Positions 6,001 to 7,884 of a DNA stretch of 7,884 bases are shown here, in pieces (position 1 is the stretch's first letter; every line of letters begins with the position of its first letter). The position numbers were made by a program, and so were the translations under genes. The notes under the pieces were generated by a model that was given only the letters and a program-made list of their open reading frames with translations, did no database searches and was not told where the DNA came from. The stretch is from Candidatus Omnitrophota bacterium (GTDB lineage Bacteria; Omnitrophota; Gorgyraeia; JABMRG01): NCBI GenBank assembly GCA_013202935.1, contig JABMRG010000017.1, forward strand, positions 1-7,884, given 5' to 3'.

Positions 6001-7884
6001 ACGTTGAAGATCCAGTAGCTAAAGAAACGACCGAATCAGCTCTAAGAGAGGCTACCGAAATATTAGAAAGGTACAGACGAGAGCTTAATGACCCCAGCGA
6101 GAAAACAGATGTTTTTATAGTTAAGAAAGAAAAAATTAAAAACTTAGAACACTCAAGAGAAGCAAAACAAGAAGAGGAAAGTAATATTCGCAAGGAGATC
6201 GAAAGACTCAAAGCCTCTATCGCGTATATAGATTTTGTTCTTTTAAAACTTGAGTATGAGGCACTTATAGAACAACTTACATCAGAGAAAGAAGAAGCAA
6301 CCAGGGTAGCAGCAGAAGAAGCCCGCAGAAAAGCTGAAGAAAAAGCAACTCCTGCCCCCCTCCGAGAACCAGTAAAAGCAGAACCAGCACCAGCTATTAC
6401 ACCAGTAGCAGCACCTCAGATTATTATCCCATCAGAGAGTTTCTTTAAAGGAATCTATACAAGATTTATGATAGACCTCTACAATGGCGAAGCTAATGAA
6501 GCTCTTTTTAATAATGTATTGACAGCTTTAGAAGGAACAGACGAAGGACTTTCTGAGCTTATAACCATGCTTTGGGAAAATAGAGACAACTTACTAGATG
6601 AAGATGTTCTCGGTAATATAAAAGCTAAAATAGAAGAACTAAACAGAAGGCATTCTTTTGGAGGCGGCATCTACCTTCAGTCATACCTGGGTGAGAACGG
6701 TGAACACAAAGCAGCAACTGCTGTTATGGCCTATCGAATAGATAAGCTGCAGACATTAATAATATCAGGAAATAGTGTCGACATATTAGATATTAGTAAG
6801 CTTGATACAATAGGACTTGTATCTACAATATTTGGTGGATTCAAACCATCAACAAATAGATGTCTTATCTTTAGAGAACTAGGTCAGGAGCATGTCTCTA
6901 CCTTCTTGTTGCCTGTAATAAATGGTTCAAGACAGAAGAATCTATCGACAATAATAGCTGATGTAGAAGAAGGTGGGGAGAAGTATTTTCAGTTTAAGGG
7001 TAACAGATACATGGGTTGGGGCAACGAGGCCTTGAGAGAGCTGAGTGGTGATGATACTGGGCTGTTTGAGGCCTTATCAAGGATAATAAATGAGATACAA
7101 TTTGAGATAGATCTTGCTGCAAAAGCTGGCAGGCCCATTTCTCAGGATAATTGTAGAGAGCATTTATTAATGAGCCTTAACGCGCTTAGTAGACAGGCAG
7201 CAGCATTACAGGTCATACTTAAACCTTTAGTAGGGGTTAGTCAGTACGATATGATCAGTGCCTGGAATGAATCTATCAAGATACATGAGACAGCTCATGC
7301 CATATGGCACAATAAAGAGCTAGAAAAAGATGAAGCAAGGTTTGAAGAGTTTAAAGGTAAGGCCATGGACGTTGTACCGGAACTAATAGGTTATGGCGAT
7401 CATTCATTGAGAAAGGTTAGAGAGGAGTTTGTAGGCTATCTTTATGAGCTTGCAATGGGACCACGTATATATCTGGCACTGTCAGACATTGTAATCAAGG
7501 CAAGCGATCCACAATTTTATAATACAGATGCATACTATGCATCAAAGCTGATAATTCATGCAATTATACCAAAAGCCTTTACACCTGATCAGCTATCCGC
7601 AGCGCATAAGAATCCAGAGCTAGTATCAAGTATATTTACATCAATACCAGAAGTAGAATTAAGAGCCCATGCTGCTGAAGTATTTGATGATATGCTCGGT
7701 ATAACAATAGAGGAATTCCAGTCAGGCGTTGAAGGCATAGAGCAGTTTGTGCCGGAAGACAAAGAAGCAGAACCGGCTGCAGAGCCTGAACCAGCAGAGC
7801 AAGTACCTGCAGCTCCACCAGAACCAGTAGCAGTGCTTCCAGCCGCGGCTCCAGCACCTGCCAAAAGGCCGCTTGCGCCCATAC
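1..7884 (+). CDS. Giant multidomain protein: SecA-like motor, membrane hairpins, linkers and HExxH domain (both ends missing)
   Basis: The first complete codon is at base 3 and the frame has no stop through base 7883, giving 2,627 residues with neither terminus present. An open frame this long in moderately AT-rich DNA cannot be chance, and its translation has clear domain structure from end to end. In order there is a helical region, a SecA-type ATPase (about 195-797), helices, a membrane block (1104-1471), a helical stalk, a small beta domain, a coiled coil, and a domain with an HETAH motif (2428-2432). Pro/Ala-rich linkers separate the modules after the stalk. Only four Cys residues occur (380, 1924, 2287, 2384). 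Ile is mostly ATA and Arg mostly AGA/AGG throughout, with no visible frameshift or change of composition. The architecture resembles the giant proteins described in Omnitrophota, as I recall them; the overall function is unknown. The protein is far longer than ordinary SecA (roughly 800-900 residues), so this is not a housekeeping secA. Confidence 0.96.
3..584 (+). other. Protein region: N-terminal-side helical segment of unknown function (residues 1-194)
   Basis: This part of the giant protein precedes the ATPase. It is rich in Glu, Arg, Leu and Ala with few prolines, and reads as a series of amphipathic helices, for example around residues 20-60 and 95-120. I recognise no family. There is no signal peptide or membrane segment here, and no start codon with a ribosome binding site that would argue for a protein beginning inside it. 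It probably belongs to a larger upstream domain cut by the window edge. In ordinary SecA the ATPase starts almost at the N terminus, so 194 or more leading residues are already unusual. Confidence 0.6.
585..2393 (+). other. Protein domain: divergent SecA-type DEAD motor, NBD1, PPXD-like insert and NBD2 (residues 195-797)
   Basis: Seen: YRPGQVRAM (209-217) lies where SecA has its RPFDVQ segment. Walker A is AGGGKT (230-235, Lys 234), compared with TGEGKT in SecA. Walker B is FDEGD (367-371), followed by a segment ending SISG (381-384), compared with VDEVDSIL...IISG. The insert contains ALRANIFYREGFNY (492-505) and VVDEV...FGEGMQQAIE (519-542), which match SecA ALRAH.LF..D.DY and VDEFTGR...SDGLHQAIE. 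ASGTMQG (587-593) is a weak GMTGT counterpart. In NBD2, AIFVESDEKA (649-658) is followed by TIFTNIAHRGVDI (705-717), matching TIATNMAGRGTDI. QMRKRGDRG (772-780) matches QLRGRSGRQ, and WEGLVSLDEE (786-795) matches the SecA RFYLSMED ending. Known: SecA couples ATP hydrolysis to protein movement through SecYEG. Inferred: the ATPase is probably active, because Lys, DExD and the motif V and VI arginines are kept. I could not trace the helical scaffold, two-helix finger, wing domain or C-terminal zinc-binding tail. Confidence 0.9.
2394..3311 (+). other. Protein region: long charged helical segment between motor and membrane block (residues 798-1103)
   Basis: This segment is almost proline-free and rich in Glu, Arg, Lys, Gln and Leu, with heptad-like spacing in stretches around 800-850, 885-925 and 955-1035. 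It occupies the place of SecA's helical scaffold and wing domains, but I cannot align it convincingly to either, and the Met-rich patch around residues 827-846 is not a known SecA motif. It probably forms helical bundles or a coiled coil that links the ATPase to the membrane. The last stretch (about 1085-1103) is basic and contains Gly and Pro, as expected for a cytoplasmic flank before the first membrane segment. Function unknown. Confidence 0.55.
3312..4415 (+). other. Protein region: membrane block of several hydrophobic hairpins (residues 1104-1471)
   Basis: Hydrophobic stretches lie at about 1105-1127, 1139-1164, 1199-1223, 1228-1269, 1297-1335, 1352-1398 and 1439-1471. The longer ones hold a central Gly or Pro break (AGGG at 1228-1231, AGGG at 1310-1313, GIP at 1372-1374, GGAG at 1454-1457) and probably form two passes each, for roughly nine to eleven passes in all. 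The intervening loops carry many Lys and Arg (1170-1196, 1270-1296, 1337-1351, 1402-1424, 1478-1486), which by the positive-inside rule puts them all in the cytoplasm. I see no resemblance to SecY, SecDF or a known transporter. In context this anchors the preceding SecA-like motor in the inner membrane within the same polypeptide. The exact number of passes is uncertain, especially in 1228-1269. Confidence 0.88.
4416..5030 (+). other. Protein region: helical stalk after the membrane block (residues 1472-1676)
   Basis: A basic amphipathic stretch (IDKRIGPKLSRVFG, 1478-1491) and a weakly hydrophobic helix (about 1494-1512) come first. A long charged helical region rich in Ala, Gln, Glu and Met follows to about 1578, then a short break with Pro and Asp/Glu, and then another helical segment (about 1606-1676). 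There are no catalytic motifs and no family resemblance that I recognise. It reads as a spacer or coiled-coil stalk leading to the linker-separated modules. Confidence 0.55.
5031..5132 (+). other. Protein region: Pro/Ala/Glu-rich linker 1 (residues 1677-1710)
   Basis: Low-complexity segment with AAPTTPETGLPAGGPPP followed by acidic and basic residues. It is probably disordered and separates the helical stalk from the small beta-rich domain. The GLPAGGPPP core returns in linker 2, also at DNA level. Confidence 0.75.
5058..5080 (+). repeat. 23-base direct repeat, copy 1 (encodes LPAGGPP, in linker 1)
   Basis: Begins cttccagcaggcggccc and matches bases 5598-5620 at 22 of 23 positions, with the single change at position 18 (a/g, synonymous in Pro). 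The copies are exactly 540 bases apart and in the same frame. Confidence 0.85.
5133..5513 (+). other. Protein domain: small beta-rich module with trailing helix (residues 1711-1837), unrecognised
   Basis: About 90 residues (1711-1800) alternate short beta-prone stretches with turns, for example RLVTYHGGIKYVTDEEG and KRLYYKKNNSWYFRLSF. They are rich in Tyr, Phe, Lys and Gly and quite unlike the helical surroundings. A charged helix follows (about 1804-1837) and ends in an EARR-type repeat before linker 2. Its size and aromatic content would suit a small binding module in a surface protein, but I recognise no family, and the binding role is a guess from context only. Confidence 0.5.
5481..5527 (+). 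repeat. 47-base imperfect direct repeat, copy 1 (AEEARRIAEEEAAPA)
   Basis: Matches bases 6312-6358 with 5 mismatches in 47, in the same reading frame and 831 bases apart. It covers the end of the helix after the beta module and the first residues of linker 2. Confidence 0.85.
5514..5702 (+). other. Protein region: Pro/Ala-rich linker 2 (residues 1838-1900)
   Basis: About 63 residues dominated by Ala, Pro, Val, Glu and Lys, with PAPVLPAGGPPP and APTAPAPAPV. It is probably disordered and extended. It links the beta module to the coiled coil. Its central part repeats the core of linker 1, and its final part (TPVAAPTAP) resembles linker 3 (TPVAAPQI). Confidence 0.8.
5598..5620 (+). repeat. 23-base direct repeat, copy 2 (encodes LPAGGPP, in linker 2)
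   Basis: Partner of 5058-5080. The context diverges in DNA on both sides but stays similar in protein: both copies are followed by a further Pro, a Lys/Glu-rich run and then AKEP. A shorter partial match (gtgcttccag) occurs near 7832 in linker 4. Confidence 0.85.
5703..6344 (+). other. Protein region: coiled-coil segment (residues 1901-2114)
   Basis: About 214 residues very rich in Glu, Lys, Arg and Leu with heptad-like periodicity, for example KREELLKEIEAAEARL (about 1943-1958) and IRKEIERLKASIAYIDF (about 2062-2078). There are few aromatic residues, and one of the protein's four cysteines (1924). It is probably a dimeric or antiparallel coiled coil that acts as a rigid spacer or oligomerisation region. 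It ends in an EARR-AEE stretch copied from the end of the preceding module's helix. Function not determinable. Confidence 0.65.
6312..6358 (+). repeat. 47-base imperfect direct repeat, copy 2 (AEEARRKAEEKATPA)
   Basis: Partner of 5481-5527. It lies at the end of the coiled coil and the start of linker 3. The first 17 bases are identical in both copies; the differences lie further in and include Ile/Lys, Glu/Lys and Ala/Thr replacements. Confidence 0.85.
6345..6431 (+). other. Protein region: Pro/Ala-rich linker 3 (residues 2115-2143)
   Basis: Short low-complexity segment (ATPAPLREPVKAEPAPA, then TPVAAPQ) joining the coiled coil to the C-terminal-side domain. Its start is a near copy of the start of linker 2 (ATPAP versus AAPAP after the same helix end), which suggests module duplication by the linker sequence. 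Confidence 0.75.
6432..7751 (+). other. Protein domain: mixed alpha/beta region with HETAH candidate zinc metalloprotease motif (residues 2144-2583)
   Basis: Seen: helices (2144-2215) come first, then a beta-rich part (about 2220-2340) containing GGGIYLQSY and FKGNRYMGWG. A helical part follows with IHETAHAIWH (2427-2436) and REEFVGYLYELA (2473-2484). Known: HExxH in a helix gives two zinc-binding histidines and the catalytic glutamate of zincin peptidases. In gluzincin-like families a glutamate in a later helix is the third ligand. Inferred: His 2428, Glu 2429 and His 2432 form the active site, with Glu 2474 or 2475 (about 42 residues on) or Glu 2482 as the third ligand. The hydrophobic flank and the downstream EEF..YLYEL helix make a chance match less likely. 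A further His (2436) is too close for the metzincin HExxHxxGxxH pattern. The substrate could be another cell's protein or this giant protein itself. An inactive or non-protease fold is still possible. Confidence 0.6.
7752..7884 (+). other. Protein region: Pro/Ala/Glu-rich linker 4, continuing past the window (residues 2584-2627)
   Basis: Low-complexity segment (PEDKEAEPAAEPEPAEQ, then VPAAPPEPVAVLPAAAPAP) that is still open at the window edge. The VLPA core matches the VLPAGGPPP of linker 2 at both protein and DNA level. Because every earlier linker leads into a new module, at least one more domain probably follows downstream. Confidence 0.75.

Noticed and set aside
5058..6358. Repeats considered as a CRISPR array or mobile-element ends
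   Set aside because: There are only two copies each at 540 and 831 bases, in frame and within coding linkers, with no regular spacers, inverted ends or transposase.
7284..7310. HETAH with a following His (2436) as a metzincin site
   Set aside because: Metzincins need HExxHxxGxxH. The third His here is four residues after the second, not six, and the Gly is absent.
7589..7882. Two overlapping reverse-strand open frames with Gly/Ala/Ser-rich or Leu/Val-rich products
   Set aside because: Low-complexity shadows of linker 4 and the end of the preceding domain. They overlap each other in different frames and neither resembles a protein family.
1..7884. Internal promoters, terminators or gene boundaries
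   Set aside because: I saw no stop codon in the main frame and no hairpin followed by a T-run that would suggest a boundary. AT-rich hexamers inside coding sequence are not sufficient evidence.

Overview
The window lies entirely inside one giant protein-coding gene on the + strand. The frame starting at base 3 is open from end to end: 2,627 consecutive sense codons, with neither the start nor the stop codon in the window. I found no intergenic space, RNA gene, mobile element or CRISPR array. The other open frames on both strands look like shadows of this gene. Codon use favours ATA for Ile and AGA/AGG for Arg throughout, with no visible change along the window, so the gene reads as one unbroken unit.

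Residue numbers below count from the codon at base 3. The order is: (1) an unrecognised helical region, 1-194; (2) a divergent SecA-type ATPase, about 195-797, with Walker A AGGGKT, Walker B DEGD, a preprotein-cross-linking-domain-like insert, and counterparts of SecA motifs V and VI; (3) a charged helical region, 798-1103; (4) a membrane block, about 1104-1471, with several hydrophobic hairpins separated by Lys/Arg-rich loops; (5) a helical stalk, 1472-1676; (6) a small beta-rich domain and a long coiled-coil region, set between Pro/Ala-rich linkers that contain copied sequence; (7) a C-terminal mixed domain, about 2144-2583, with an HETAH motif typical of zinc metalloproteases and a downstream EExxxxxxxE helix; (8) another Pro/Ala-rich linker running off the end, which suggests that more domains follow.

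The most likely source is an uncultured bacterium of the Omnitrophota type. From memory, giant genes in that phylum have been described as carrying divergent SecA DEAD domains and many membrane segments, and have been linked to a predatory or epibiotic life. That assignment is inference: no taxonomic marker gene is present.

A working picture, also inference: a SecA-like motor is fused to its own membrane anchor and then to linker-separated modules, one of them a candidate peptidase. The protein might move, expose or process its own downstream part or a partner, instead of feeding the standard SecYEG channel. Positive-inside reasoning tentatively puts the regions before and after the membrane block on the same, cytoplasmic, side. 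That matters for any model in which the C-terminal part acts outside the cell.
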